Counted from the stretch's first letter, positions 17,335 through 25,730 are shown. The stretch is 33,926 bases of DNA from Candidatus Zhuqueibacterota bacterium (GCA_963169875.1 CAUJEL010000038.1:1-33926), one strand, 5' to 3'. Program-made: numbers and translations. Notes: generated by a model from the letters alone, not told the origin.

Positions 17335-19308
17335 ATGGATGACCTCTTTCCGCGTCGAACGGATCAGAGTACCAGTTCGCGCGTTCGCGTGGCGAAAAAG
17401 ACCATAGTTAGCCTGGCGCTCCTGACCACCCTCCTATATGGCCAAACCAATAACAGACTTGTAATCGGCACCAATATCTCCGGCCTCTCCGACTGGATGA
17501 CCGAAATGCCGTTCGTCGATGTCATGCACCATTGCCGTACATGGATGACCTCCAACAGCGTCTGGATCTCGGGCGGCAAGAACGAATGGGACACGGGATT
17601 CATCGCCCGCATCCCCAAGGACGAAAACGGCTATCCCCTGTCACTGCCATACCGCTTCGCCGAAGCGGAAACCCTGCAGGTGGTGCACACCATCTGGGCG
17701 GTTCTCGCCGGCTGGGCCGAAGGCATCTACACGCTGCTCTACGATGGCAGGGGCGACCTGGAATTCTGGGGCAGCATGACGCTCCTCAGCGAAGAGCCCG
17801 GACGCATCCGCATCAACATCAAACGGCCCGCGAATGAAGACGGCGTGCTCGGACTGAAAATCCTGCGCTCCGACAGCAGCGACCACATACGCAATTTGCG
17901 CCTGCTCATGCCGGGGACGGAAACGACTTATCAGACCATGCCGTACTACGCGGCGTGGTATGAGAAACTGCAGCCCTTCAAGGTCCTCCGCTTCATGGAC
18001 TGGGGCCAGACCAACAACTGGGGACATGACAACGCCTGGGAATGCTATGATCAGGATGACGACACCACCACAGCGCCCTGGAGCGCGCGCGCCCGATACG
18101 CAGACTATACCTGGGCCACCAACAAGGGCGTGCCCTACGAAGTGATGATCGATCTCTGCAACCGGCTGCAAGCGGATATGTGGATTTGCGTCCCCCATAA
18201 TGCCAGCGATGAGTACATCCGCGAGCTGGCGCTTCTGCTCAAGAACGATTTGAATCCGCAGTTAAAGATCTACGTAGAATACAGCAACGAGACCTGGAAC
18301 TGGATGTTCGGGCAGACGCAATGGTTGAACACGTTCGGCTGCGTCAAAAAGGGGATATCGTGGCCCGAAGGCATTGTACCCTATGTGCAAAACTGTCTCG
18401 ACATCTTTAGCGATGTTTTCAACGGCGAACTGACGCGGATCGTGCGCGTGGTCGGAGTGCAAACCTCCTGGCAGGATGTGAGTAACCGCATCGTCTTTAA
18501 TCTGCGGCCGGGCAGCTTTGACGCCCTTGCGCCCGCGGCTTACTTCGGTATCAGCGAAGCCGCGGACGCGGAGCTGGACGCCCTGGGCGCGGCGGCGACG
18601 GCTGCGGATATCGTCACGCGCGTCCGCGTCTCGCGGCGCCAGAACGAAGAGCCGTGGCTCGCTGCTCAAAAAAAAGAGATCGCGGACAAATTGGGCATCC
18701 CCATGCTCTATTACGAAGGCGGTCAGCATCTCACGCCGACACCGTTTGGCGAGGAGCCATCCTATGCTCAGGCGCTTTTGCATGTGCAGCGCGACACCGC
18801 CATATACAACCTCTATCGGGAATGGTTCGCGTTTCTCGAAACCCTGAACACGCCGGGGCGGGAGAGCCTGTTTATGAATTTCTCGTTCATCGGCCAGCGC
18901 AGCGCCCGCTACGGCAGCTGGGGCATCCTCGAGAGCGTCACCCAGGACACCCTGGCCGTCCCGGCGCCCAAGTATCGCGCCATCAAAAACTACCTGGCGT
19001 CGTTTCAAACCGGCCTTCAGCAAAGGACACCCGGAATGGTGAATCCCGTAGCGCGGTTGGCGCAAAATTATCCCAATCCCTTTAATCCCGGAACCACCAT
19101 CTCCTTTTATCTGTCTCATCGCGCGTCGGTGACGTTAAAGATCGTGGATGCGATTGGCCGGGAAGTGGCCCGGCTGGTGGATGAGGAGCTGGAGGCGGGA
19201 ACCCACACCCGGCAGTGGTCAGCGGATAAAATGCCCGCCGGGATTTATTATTACACCCTGCAGGCGGGGGCGCACCGGGAGAGCAAAAAACTGCTGTTGC
19301 TGCATTAG
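17335..19308 (+). CDS. Clan GH-A-like secreted protein with T9SS tag
   Basis: This 657-residue protein has a hydrophobic signal (about 20-37), a central domain of about 530 residues and a T9SS type A domain (575-657, LAQNYPNPFNPGTT...GIYYYTL). I cannot assign the central domain to a named glycosidase family. It has features of a clan GH-A TIM barrel: KIYVEYSNETWNW puts Asn318-Glu319 where the acid/base of that clan follows strand 4, and MLYYEGGQH puts Glu461 where the nucleophile follows strand 7. The spacing of 142 residues is reasonable. GGAGGAG lies four to five bases before the ATG at 17335. A GTG at 17389 would give a shorter signal peptide but has no ribosome site. It follows the GH9 gene by 63 bases, so a role in cellulose or hemicellulose attack is likely. 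Confidence 0.85.
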   Translation: MDDLFPRRTDQSTSSRVRVAKKTIVSLALLTTLLYGQTNNRLVIGTNISGLSDWMTEMPFVDVMHHCRTWMTSNSVWISGGKNEWDTGFIARIPKDENGYPLSLPYRFAEAETLQVVHTIWAVLAGWAEGIYTLLYDGRGDLEFWGSMTLLSEEPGRIRINIKRPANEDGVLGLKILRSDSSDHIRNLRLLMPGTETTYQTMPYYAAWYEKLQPFKVLRFMDWGQTNNWGHDNAWECYDQDDDTTTAPWSARARYADYTWATNKGVPYEVMIDLCNRLQADMWICVPHNASDEYIRELALLLKNDLNPQLKIYVEYSNETWNWMFGQTQWLNTFGCVKKGISWPEGIVPYVQNCLDIFSDVFNGELTRIVRVVGVQTSWQDVSNRIVFNLRPGSFDALAPAAYFGISEAADAELDALGAAATAADIVTRVRVSRRQNEEPWLAAQKKEIADKLGIPMLYYEGGQHLTPTPFGEEPSYAQALLHVQRDTAIYNLYREWFAFLETLNTPGRESLFMNFSFIGQRSARYGSWGILESVTQDTLAVPAPKYRAIKNYLASFQTGLQQRTPGMVNPVARLAQNYPNPFNPGTTISFYLSHRASVTLKIVDAIGREVARLVDEELEAGTHTRQWSADKMPAGIYYYTLQAGAHRESKKLLLLH

Positions 19309-19361
19309 CATCACGTCCGATTTTTTAGCCGGAGGATATCTTTCCTGCGCGTAAAAAAGCC

Positions 19362-19386
19362 TCTTGTCATGGTGTAACCGTCTTTA
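19362..19386 (+). repeat. Dispersed repeat, copy 1 (partner at 25706)
   Basis: TGTCATGGTGTAACC is followed by (G/A)TCTTT. The second copy at 25706-25730 differs at only about three of 25 positions. Both copies lie in non-coding DNA in the same orientation. Confidence 0.55.
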
Positions 19387-19395
19387 GGCAAAAGG

Positions 19396-19452
19396 CGTCA
19401 TCCCGAGGAGCGTAACGAAAATCGTCATCCGAGTAGCTCAACGACGAGGGAT
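19396..19452 (+). repeat. Tandem degenerate GTCATCCCGAG repeats
   Basis: GTCATCCCGAGGAGCGTAAC (from 19396) and GTCATCCGAGTAGCTCAACG (from 19423, then ACGAGGGATC) are two decayed copies of the GTCATCCCGAG...CGAGGGATC intergenic repeat type that is common in Bacteroidetes-like genomes. Confidence 0.5.
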
Positions 19453-19551
19453 CAGCGCTGTAAATCCTGCTCAGTGCCCGGCCCGGTTGTAAAAATCTTT
19501 GCAAATTTTCGATCTGATGTTGAGGAATGTATATAAAATTCGCTTAATTTT

Positions 19552-19565
19552 GTCAGTAAACTGAC
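19552..19565. promoter_or_regulatory. Palindrome GTCAGT-AA-ACTGAC in AT-rich DNA
   Basis: A perfect six-base inverted repeat with a two-base centre lies in an AT-rich patch more than 400 bases upstream of the gene at 20013. It has operator-like geometry, but no regulator is linked to it. Confidence 0.3.
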
Positions 19566-20012
19566 CATATTTTACTTAAAATTGTCACTATTTATATAGC
19601 AAAAATATCTTCAAAATCAATGCAATCTCACATCATTGCACATCGTATCCATCTCGCCACCTCTGCATCCCGGCGGTCCTGAAACACGATTTATCCCTTG
19701 ACTTTATCAGCATCGCCGCGTATAATATATATACTGCCAACCACGCTTTCAGCGCACAAGGGGCCTTATGATGTGCTTATGACGAATCCATCTGCGCCAC
19801 CATAATGCTCAGCCTTCTTAATCTTTACAACCTTCAGTCTGCTTGTATTCGATTGTGACATAAGCCAGGAACAAAATGCTGCTAACACCATCTTCCAGGC
19901 AAATCAATAAGTCCCTCACTGCCATGGCGTAAACGCCAAGTTTGTACCCGCGCGACGGACATACTGCATGCCCACAGTTACTGCTAACAGAAATTTATGA
20001 GGAGGAAAAACC

Positions 20013-20510
20013 TTGAAAACTTTTGATGAATGCATGCAGGAATATCGCCGGCAGATGCAGCAGGGCGTGATTCCTGCGGCATACAAGGGATTGATGGAAT
20101 ATATGCTGGCCCTGCGGGCACATTTTGCCAAACGCCATCCTGATTATCTGGTGTCCGGTTCCATTTACCAGGGCTACATGGACATGACTTTTTTCACCTG
20201 CATTCCGGCCTCCATGAAGCCGCTACAACTGAAAGTGGCGATCGTTTTCATGCACGACACCTGTTGCTTTGAAGTCTGGCTCGCCGCGATCAATAAAAAA
20301 GTGCAGACCCGGTACTGGAAACTGATTCAGGCGTGCGGCTGGAACAAGTATCGCATGCCCGCGGCCACCGCGGGATCGGATTCGATCCTTGAACACACCC
20401 TGGCGGAAAATCCTGATTTCAGAGATTTGGATCAATTAACGGCTCAAATTGAGGGAGGTGTGGTGGCATTTGTCAAGGATGTTGAGGAATTTTTATTGGC
20501 ACAGACATAG
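20013..20510 (+). CDS. DUF7000-like cytoplasmic protein
   Basis: The 165-residue protein starts at a TTG codon with a very strong GGAGG site eight bases upstream, which decides this start. It is soluble, without signal peptide or membrane segments. The recognisable parts are the N-terminal helix FDECMQEYRRQMQQGVIPAAYKG, then HPDYLVSGSIYQGYMDMTFF (about 42-62), LKVAIVFMHD..CFEVWLAAINKKVQ (about 71-95) and a helical C-terminus. This is the pattern I associate with the uncharacterised DUF7000 family. I am moderately sure of the family and know no function. It stands alone between two non-coding stretches. Confidence 0.78.
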   Translation: MKTFDECMQEYRRQMQQGVIPAAYKGLMEYMLALRAHFAKRHPDYLVSGSIYQGYMDMTFFTCIPASMKPLQLKVAIVFMHDTCCFEVWLAAINKKVQTRYWKLIQACGWNKYRMPAATAGSDSILEHTLAENPDFRDLDQLTAQIEGGVVAFVKDVEEFLLAQT

Positions 20511-21273
20511 AACCCCTTGCCGTGTGGTATAGGTATCTTTTTCATGTTTTCTGGAAGCCGGAACATGAGCAATTCCTCGGCTGAAATCAGGTCAGCGTTG
20601 CCTGGCGGTCACCGCAACAGCAATGGTGATTGCAGCAAGATCGGTAACCACGTCAACTTTTAGACGTCCAACTCTTTGTTCAGCCCTCATGTTGCTGGGG
20701 CTTATTCGCGGCGCTGAATAACGAGGGCTTAACCCTTCGCTCTGAGACTGTGCGAAAATGCCAGATTAACCCCGGACGTCGCATTTTGTGCGACCCAGCG
20801 GTTTCCCCTGTGGCTGTTTTTATTGTTGCGAGACACCCGGAGTTGCGGCAAAATCAACGACAACATCCGGGAATAATCTGTTTTCACACAGTCTCTATGC
20901 TCGGGCTGAACCAGGCACTCGAGCAGACACGCCCCCTGCGGGTGCTACTGCTCAGCGCCGCGATTTTCATACAACCCGTCGGGGTCCGGCCCCAACCCCA
21001 CACCCAATCCCCCAGGCATCACCCCCTTTCAAGGGCTCTGGCTCAGCCGCTAACATAGAGGCTGCCGGGCATGCTTTTTGCTTAACTGTTTGACTTTCAG
21101 GCCCTGGTTGCTTATCTTAAACCGCATCAAGCCCCGCTGCGGGCGCCGGCTGGCCGTGCGCTGGTCTGAAAACAAGCAGGTGGCCGGCAATCGGGTACAC
21201 ACACCGAATCGCCTGTTCAGTGAACCAGCCGCTGCTCCAATAACTTTTCCGTCATTCCCTTGGGAGTTGCATC
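20511..21273. other. 760-base non-coding stretch with structured element
   Basis: I see no convincing gene. Plus-strand frames here have Pro/His/Arg-rich, shadow-like translations. The stretch contains AGCCCTC...GAGGGCT around TTATTC-GAATAA (about 20675-20727) and the nested inverted-repeat element at 20744-20895. The rest looks like decayed sequence. Confidence 0.45.
20744..20895. repeat. Nested inverted-repeat element, 152 bases
   Basis: GAGACTGTGCGAAAA (20744-20758) pairs with TTTTCACACAGTCTC (20881-20895) at 14 of 15 positions, with the odd pair a possible G-U. Inside lie a perfect hairpin GTCGCA-TTTTG-TGCGAC (20778-20794) and CCCGGA (20771-20776 or 20836-20841) able to pair with TCCGGG (20866-20871). 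No target-site duplication is obvious. It could be a small non-autonomous transposable element or a structured RNA. Confidence 0.5.
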
Positions 21274-22122
21274 ATGAAGAAAGCCGTTTTCCTTTTCCTG
21301 GTCGTTCTCACGGCGACCGTGTTCGCTGCGCAATCGGTGATTGTCGAGGCTGTGGGCACGGCGAGCATGGGCGATACAAAAAGCAAAAAAGAAACCATGG
21401 AGGAGGCCAAAGCCAATGCCATCAGAAACGCAAGCGAAAATGCGGGCATTTATATTTCTTCAGAGACCAAAATCAAGAATTACGTACTGGAAAGCGATCT
21501 CGTCGAGGCGTTCGCCAGGGCGGAGGTCCGGATTCTGAGCGAAAACGGGGAATGGTTCAGGGATGAAACCCTGGGCGACAGCTATCGCGTGACGATACAA
21601 GCGGAAGTGACCCCGGACGAACTGAAGGAGAAACCCGGAATGAGCGCTGCGGCCGAGGATCCGGGCGCTCCGTTGAAGGTCACCCTTTGGGCTGAAAAAA
21701 ACCAGGTCGAATTCAGGGCCGGTGAAACGATCAGGCTCTATCTCAAAGGCAACAAACCGTTTTTTGCCCGCATCGTCTACCTGCAAAATGACGGGACCCA
21801 GGTGCAACTGCTGCCCAATCCCTACCGGCAAGAAAATTATTTCAACGGCGGCACCATCTATACCCTGCCTTCGGGGCCGGATCAGTATGAGTTGACCGTC
21901 GCGCCGCCCTTCGGATCCGAAAAGATCATACTCTACGCCAGCACGGCCGAACTGGGCGACGTCGCGGTCGAGGACGCCGGCGCCGTTTATTCCATCGCAG
22001 AGAAGATCAAGGATACCGGCGTCAAGACCAGAGGCATCAAAATCACCAAAAAGCAAGGCAAGAGCGCGTCCGCCGCCGAGTTCGACGAGCAGGCCCTGGA
22101 AATTGTCACCAGCGAGCAATAG
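21274..22122 (+). CDS. Secreted DUF4384 protein, partner of caspase gene
   Basis: The 282-residue protein has a signal peptide (1-19, ending VFAAQ), an N-terminal domain (about 20-115) with alternating strands and an alanine-rich helix (ETMEEAKANAIRNASENAGI), like the LPP20/FlgT N-terminal fold, and a DUF4384 domain at about 133-230 (PLKVTLWAEKNQVEFRAGETIRLYL...FARIVYLQNDGTQVQLLPN). The C-terminal tail is charged. It is probably periplasmic or surface-exposed. GGGAG precedes the ATG. The next gene, a beta-propeller/caspase protein, starts 35 bases downstream. DUF4384 often occurs with or fused to caspase-like domains, so the two likely work together. The biochemical role of DUF4384 is unknown. 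Confidence 0.85.
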   Translation: MKKAVFLFLVVLTATVFAAQSVIVEAVGTASMGDTKSKKETMEEAKANAIRNASENAGIYISSETKIKNYVLESDLVEAFARAEVRILSENGEWFRDETLGDSYRVTIQAEVTPDELKEKPGMSAAAEDPGAPLKVTLWAEKNQVEFRAGETIRLYLKGNKPFFARIVYLQNDGTQVQLLPNPYRQENYFNGGTIYTLPSGPDQYELTVAPPFGSEKIILYASTAELGDVAVEDAGAVYSIAEKIKDTGVKTRGIKITKKQGKSASAAEFDEQALEIVTSEQ

Positions 22123-22157
22123 AATTCATCAACAATGAGCGAATACCGAGGTGTTGC

Positions 22158-24929
22158 GTGTCCACAAGAATGATGCCCGTAAAAATGTTTTTCCCCGTCC
22201 TGTTATCGCTGTTCTTCCTTCAACCCGCTGTTGCGGCGGATTCGCTGCAGGTATTCGTCCAGACCGGCCATGCAACGGGCGTGGACAAAATGACCACATC
22301 ACCGGACGGCCGGTTTCTGGTCAGTGCCGAAGGACAGGGCTATCAGAAGATATGGGAAATATCCAGCGGCCGGGAAATCAGAACGCTAAAATTTGGCGAT
22401 ACCGTTTCAGGCTTGCATTTTATCGACAATGACCGGTTTGTCATTCTTGGCGCCAACCGCGGCGAGATTTATAACTGCAGCGGCGAAAAACTCGAGACCC
22501 TGACGCTGCCTGCGGTGACTTCTTATGGCGAAAGATCGCTCACCCCCAATCTCCGCTATTTGCTGCTATCGAGTGCCGGCGGTAAATTAAATTTTGTCGA
22601 TATGAAAGACGCTTCCACGATCCGGCTGCCGGAGGATAAAGACGATTACAACTCGCCTCTGCTCAATCTGGGGAATGGCTTCTACGGTTTCTTTTACGAT
22701 GCCAGCCGCGACGATCAAAGCGACATCAGCAGAATCGGAAATACCGCCTATGTCATCTATGATCAGAATCTCGTGGCGCAAAAAAGAGGCCTGATAAAAG
22801 GGCAAATCTATATCGGGGCCAATCTCAAGGTGGACAAGGAATTAAAGCATGTCTACAAGAATTGGGATTTTATCCAAACCCCCACCATCACCGCCTATGA
22901 TCTGGATACCGGACTGGCCATCCGCAGCCTGCCGGGAAATAAAAGGGGCCAATTCGACCTGTTGCCGGACAATAGAATGGTTCTTCGTGTTTTCAACACC
23001 ACGGACGGCCAGCTCGATCTGTCGAGAAATGTGGATGTCTTTCTCTATGAATGGCTGGATAATGGCGGATATAAGGAAAAAAAACTTGCCTTCACCAGGC
23101 TCTATTTTGCCGCTCCGCTGCACATCACCGGTCAGGGACAGATCATTCTCAATACCCTGAAAGAGCAGAACAAGGACGCCGTCACGGTTCTGAAACTGTA
23201 CGACATTGCCGCCGGGGTGGAGATACGCACCTTCGGAGTCAATCCCATCGTGTTTCAGCAAATCGCTTATGCCGACGGCCGGCTCCTGAATTGGGGCAAG
23301 AATTTTCATCGTACCGGCAACACCATGCAGGTCTGGTACAATTATAATATCTGGGACCTTACAACGGCCGGCCTTTCGGTTTTCAATTTCTCCCACAGCA
23401 CCGGGGATGTGTATCAGGATCAGAATTACAAATGGATTATCAGAAATGCCAAAACGTTTTACAGTCATGTACCGTCAGAGTTTTTCGATGGCCCCTATGA
23501 AGGCCGCCATAAAGAGTACTTTGACACTGCCGTGGGGTATCCGGTCATATTCAAGAGCTCTTCCAGCGATCTGCTGTCCTTTGATCTGGATACCATTCTG
23601 CCCAAGGCCACCCATATCTCCGTGAAAAAGGCATCGGATAAATCGGAAGCGGCGCGGTTCTATGCGTTTTCGGACGGCGAATGGATCGTCATGACCCCGG
23701 AAGGATATTTCAACGCCTCGGCGAATGGGGCCAGATATATCAATATCAGAATCGGAAATCAGGTCTACAGCATCAATAATTTTTACGAGAAATTCTATAA
23801 TCCCGCTTATGTCGCCGCCGTGCTTCAGGGGCGTGAAGCGGAACCCGTCGCGGACATCAGAAAAGGCGTAGCCTTGCCGCCCCAGGTGCGAATCATCTCC
23901 CCGGAAACAAATACCACTTGTAAAAACGAAGTCCTGGAAATCCACGTATCGGCAAAAGATATGGGCGGCGGGATTGACGAGATCCGGCTCTATCACAACG
24001 GCAAGGCGATTGGTGAAGACACCCGGGGCGTCAAGCTCACAGCAAAAACCGGAGAGAGCAGCAAATCCTATTCGGTGGCGCTGGTCGACGGGATCAACGT
24101 CTTCCGGGCCGTGGGCTTCAGCCGCGATCGCACCGAATCGAATCCCTCCGAAATCGTCGTCACACTGCTGGCGCCGGAAAAAGAGATTTCCCTGTATGTC
24201 CTTGCTGTCGGGATCAACAACTATAAAAATCCCGCGCTGGATTTAAATTATGCCGAACCGGACGCCAAGTCAGTCGCCGGTTTTTTTCAGACCGGCGGGA
24301 GCCGGCTGTTTAAAACTGTCGTCATCAAGGATATTTACAACGAAGCCGCCACCAAGGCGGGCATTCTGTCGATGATGGCGGAGCTTTCCAGCACCAACCC
24401 GCAGGATGCGGTTCTGATCTATCTGGCGGGGCACGGGGAGAATATTGACGAGAACTGGTATTTCATTCCCCACGAATTGGTCTATCCGGAGCGGGAAGAG
24501 GATGTCAAGGCAAAAGCCATCTCTTCCGAGGAACTTGCGTCCGCGATTAAAAACATCACCGCGCAGAAAATTCTGGTGCTCATCGACGCCTGTAAATCCG
24601 GCGCGGTGCTGGTGGCATTCCGGGGTTTTGAGGATCGCAAGGCGCTGTCGCAGTTGTCCCGCGCGACCGGGGTGCACATCGTGGCGGCCTCTTCAAAAGA
24701 CCAGTTCGCGGCAGAAGTCAAGGATCTCGGCCACGGCGTCTTTACCTATATACTGCTCGAGGGGTTGAAAGGCAAAGCGGCGGGCGCGGGTGAGAATGTC
24801 ACGGTGCGGAAGCTGATGGGGTATCTCGAAGAGCAGCTTCCCGAATTGACCAAACGATATAAACAGGAAGCGCAGTACCCGGTGGTGGATTCGCGGGGCA
24901 TGGATTTTCCCCTGGTGCAGGGCAAATAG
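22158..24929 (+). CDS. Secreted beta-propeller protein with C-terminal caspase domain
   Basis: The 923-residue protein starts at GTG (GAGGTG four bases upstream; ATGs at 22170, 22173 or 22185 are alternatives). It has a signal peptide (MFFPVLLSLFFLQPAVAAD). Residues about 30-540 form WD40-like/propeller repeats, for example TGHATGVDKMTTSPDGRFLV and YQKIWEISSGREIRTL. An Ig-like domain follows (about 575-675, PPQVRIISPETN...). The C-terminus (about 678-915) is a peptidase C14 caspase-like domain with catalytic His759 in YLAGHGE and Cys812 in IDACKSG, both intact. Such proteins cleave after acidic or basic residues and are activated by partner domains. The propeller is the likely sensor. Location outside the cytoplasm is inferred from the signal peptide and argues against a classical intracellular cell-death role. 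Confidence 0.9.
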   Translation: MSTRMMPVKMFFPVLLSLFFLQPAVAADSLQVFVQTGHATGVDKMTTSPDGRFLVSAEGQGYQKIWEISSGREIRTLKFGDTVSGLHFIDNDRFVILGANRGEIYNCSGEKLETLTLPAVTSYGERSLTPNLRYLLLSSAGGKLNFVDMKDASTIRLPEDKDDYNSPLLNLGNGFYGFFYDASRDDQSDISRIGNTAYVIYDQNLVAQKRGLIKGQIYIGANLKVDKELKHVYKNWDFIQTPTITAYDLDTGLAIRSLPGNKRGQFDLLPDNRMVLRVFNTTDGQLDLSRNVDVFLYEWLDNGGYKEKKLAFTRLYFAAPLHITGQGQIILNTLKEQNKDAVTVLKLYDIAAGVEIRTFGVNPIVFQQIAYADGRLLNWGKNFHRTGNTMQVWYNYNIWDLTTAGLSVFNFSHSTGDVYQDQNYKWIIRNAKTFYSHVPSEFFDGPYEGRHKEYFDTAVGYPVIFKSSSSDLLSFDLDTILPKATHISVKKASDKSEAARFYAFSDGEWIVMTPEGYFNASANGARYINIRIGNQVYSINNFYEKFYNPAYVAAVLQGREAEPVADIRKGVALPPQVRIISPETNTTCKNEVLEIHVSAKDMGGGIDEIRLYHNGKAIGEDTRGVKLTAKTGESSKSYSVALVDGINVFRAVGFSRDRTESNPSEIVVTLLAPEKEISLYVLAVGINNYKNPALDLNYAEPDAKSVAGFFQTGGSRLFKTVVIKDIYNEAATKAGILSMMAELSSTNPQDAVLIYLAGHGENIDENWYFIPHELVYPEREEDVKAKAISSEELASAIKNITAQKILVLIDACKSGAVLVAFRGFEDRKALSQLSRATGVHIVAASSKDQFAAEVKDLGHGVFTYILLEGLKGKAAGAGENVTVRKLMGYLEEQLPELTKRYKQEAQYPVVDSRGMDFPLVQGK

Positions 24930-25066
24930 CCGCTGGCGGGCTGTCTCCGCTTTCAGCGTTTGCCAGATGGCCACACTGTGCCGCGTCATGTGAATCGGCA
25001 CCAGTTTCCACGGCCAGGCGCCGTAACCTTGATTCAACGTACCCTGGGGTGCATGTATCCGAGCTG

Positions 25067-25096
25067 ACCTGGTAAATAGACGAGAATCCAGGTTTT
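25067..25096 (+). terminator. Weak terminator after the caspase gene
   Basis: ACCTGG (25067-25072) and CCAGGT (25088-25093) form a six-base stem with a 15-base loop, followed by TTTT. It lies about 140 bases past the caspase stop codon and before the convergent antitoxin gene. The long loop makes it weak. Confidence 0.35.
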
Positions 25097-25153
25097 AAAA
25101 AAGGCAAATTAATTGCCCATATTTACATTAATTTGACACATCAACTGCTCAAA

Positions 25154-25381
25154 TTAACTATATTTTCTGCGCTCAATATGGTCCGCAAGTTCCTGCACGG
25201 GGAGCAGCCTTCCAGGCGCAGAGGCATATTCGGCTCTCCTGGTCTCCAATTCTTTTATATGACTCTCAGGAATGGGAATGTCCGATTCATCCTCGGAAAT
25301 AGTCTCCCACAGCTCTTCCACCAGAAGGATTTTTTCAGATTTATCAAGCTTGGCAAATTCAGTGATAATGTCTGTTTTCAT
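25154..25381 (-). CDS. Addiction-module antitoxin (TIGR02574-like), no toxin
   Basis: The 75-residue protein matches the short acidic antitoxin family annotated as addiction module component (TIGR02574), which normally neutralises a RelE/ParE-type toxin. The N-terminal helix KLDKSEKILLVEELWETI (about 11-28) and the IPIPESHIKELETRRAEY segment (about 36-53) are typical. The usual partner would sit directly downstream on the minus strand (before 25154), but the roughly 220 bases there contain no toxin-like frame. It therefore looks like an orphan antitoxin or remnant. A 47-residue frame of unknown nature (25391-25534) lies immediately upstream on the same strand. The ribosome site is weak. Confidence 0.82.
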   Translation of the reverse strand: MKTDIITEFAKLDKSEKILLVEELWETISEDESDIPIPESHIKELETRRAEYASAPGRLLPVQELADHIERRKYS

Positions 25382-25599
25382 TTCAATCTCTTATAACATC
25401 CTGTTTAATAAAGCCTGTACTTTCCCGCTCTGCAGTCCCGATTTTGTCTCATTCGGAAAGACGGGAATCCCTTTGACAGATGCACCTTTGGGACAATTGA
25501 TTGGGGCCACCAAATCATCAGCACCCGATGCCATAAGGCAATGTAAATATCAAAGCAGTATATTTCAAGAGAAAAAATCGCCGATCATGGCTTTTGCTC

Positions 25600-25630
25600 C
25601 CACCAAGGCCCAAAGAACACAAAGCAATAA
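25600..25630 (+). repeat. Degenerate CACCAAG/CACAAAG repeat
   Basis: CACCAAGGCCCAAAGAACAC followed by AAAGCAATAA is a decayed copy of the CACCAAG-GCACAAAG intergenic family also found at about 534, 5262, 9941, 25863 and 25900. Confidence 0.45.
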
Positions 25631-25705
25631 ACATGCATTAATGATTCGATTGGTCCCTTGCTTGCCGAGTTAATCCTTTCCACGTATGCTAGAGTCTCCT
25701 TCCCC

Positions 25706-25730
25706 CCTGTCATGGTGTAACCATCTTTTA
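25706..25730 (+). repeat. Dispersed repeat, copy 2 (partner at 19362)
   Basis: The TGTCATGGTGTAACC core is identical to that in copy 1 and is followed by ATCTTTT. The copies are separated by about 6.3 kb and share orientation. Confidence 0.55.

Larger units (their letters stand above)
19309..20012. other. 700-base non-coding stretch with repeats
   Basis: There is no supported gene. The stretch holds a TGTCATGGTGTAACC element that recurs at 25.7 kb, two degenerate copies of a GTCATCC(C)GAG...GACGAGGGATC repeat, and an AT-rich patch (about 19530-19620) with a perfect 14-base palindrome. The right end carries the GGAGG ribosome site of the next gene. Confidence 0.5.

Noticed and set aside
20750-21566. 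Plus-strand frames of 102, 101 and 162 residues
   Set aside because: Pro/His/Arg-rich translations, no ribosome sites, overlapping the structured element or the DUF4384 gene.
25391-25534. 47-residue minus-strand frame before the antitoxin
   Set aside because: Starts at ATG 25534 but lacks a ribosome site or known similarity; could be a gene remnant.
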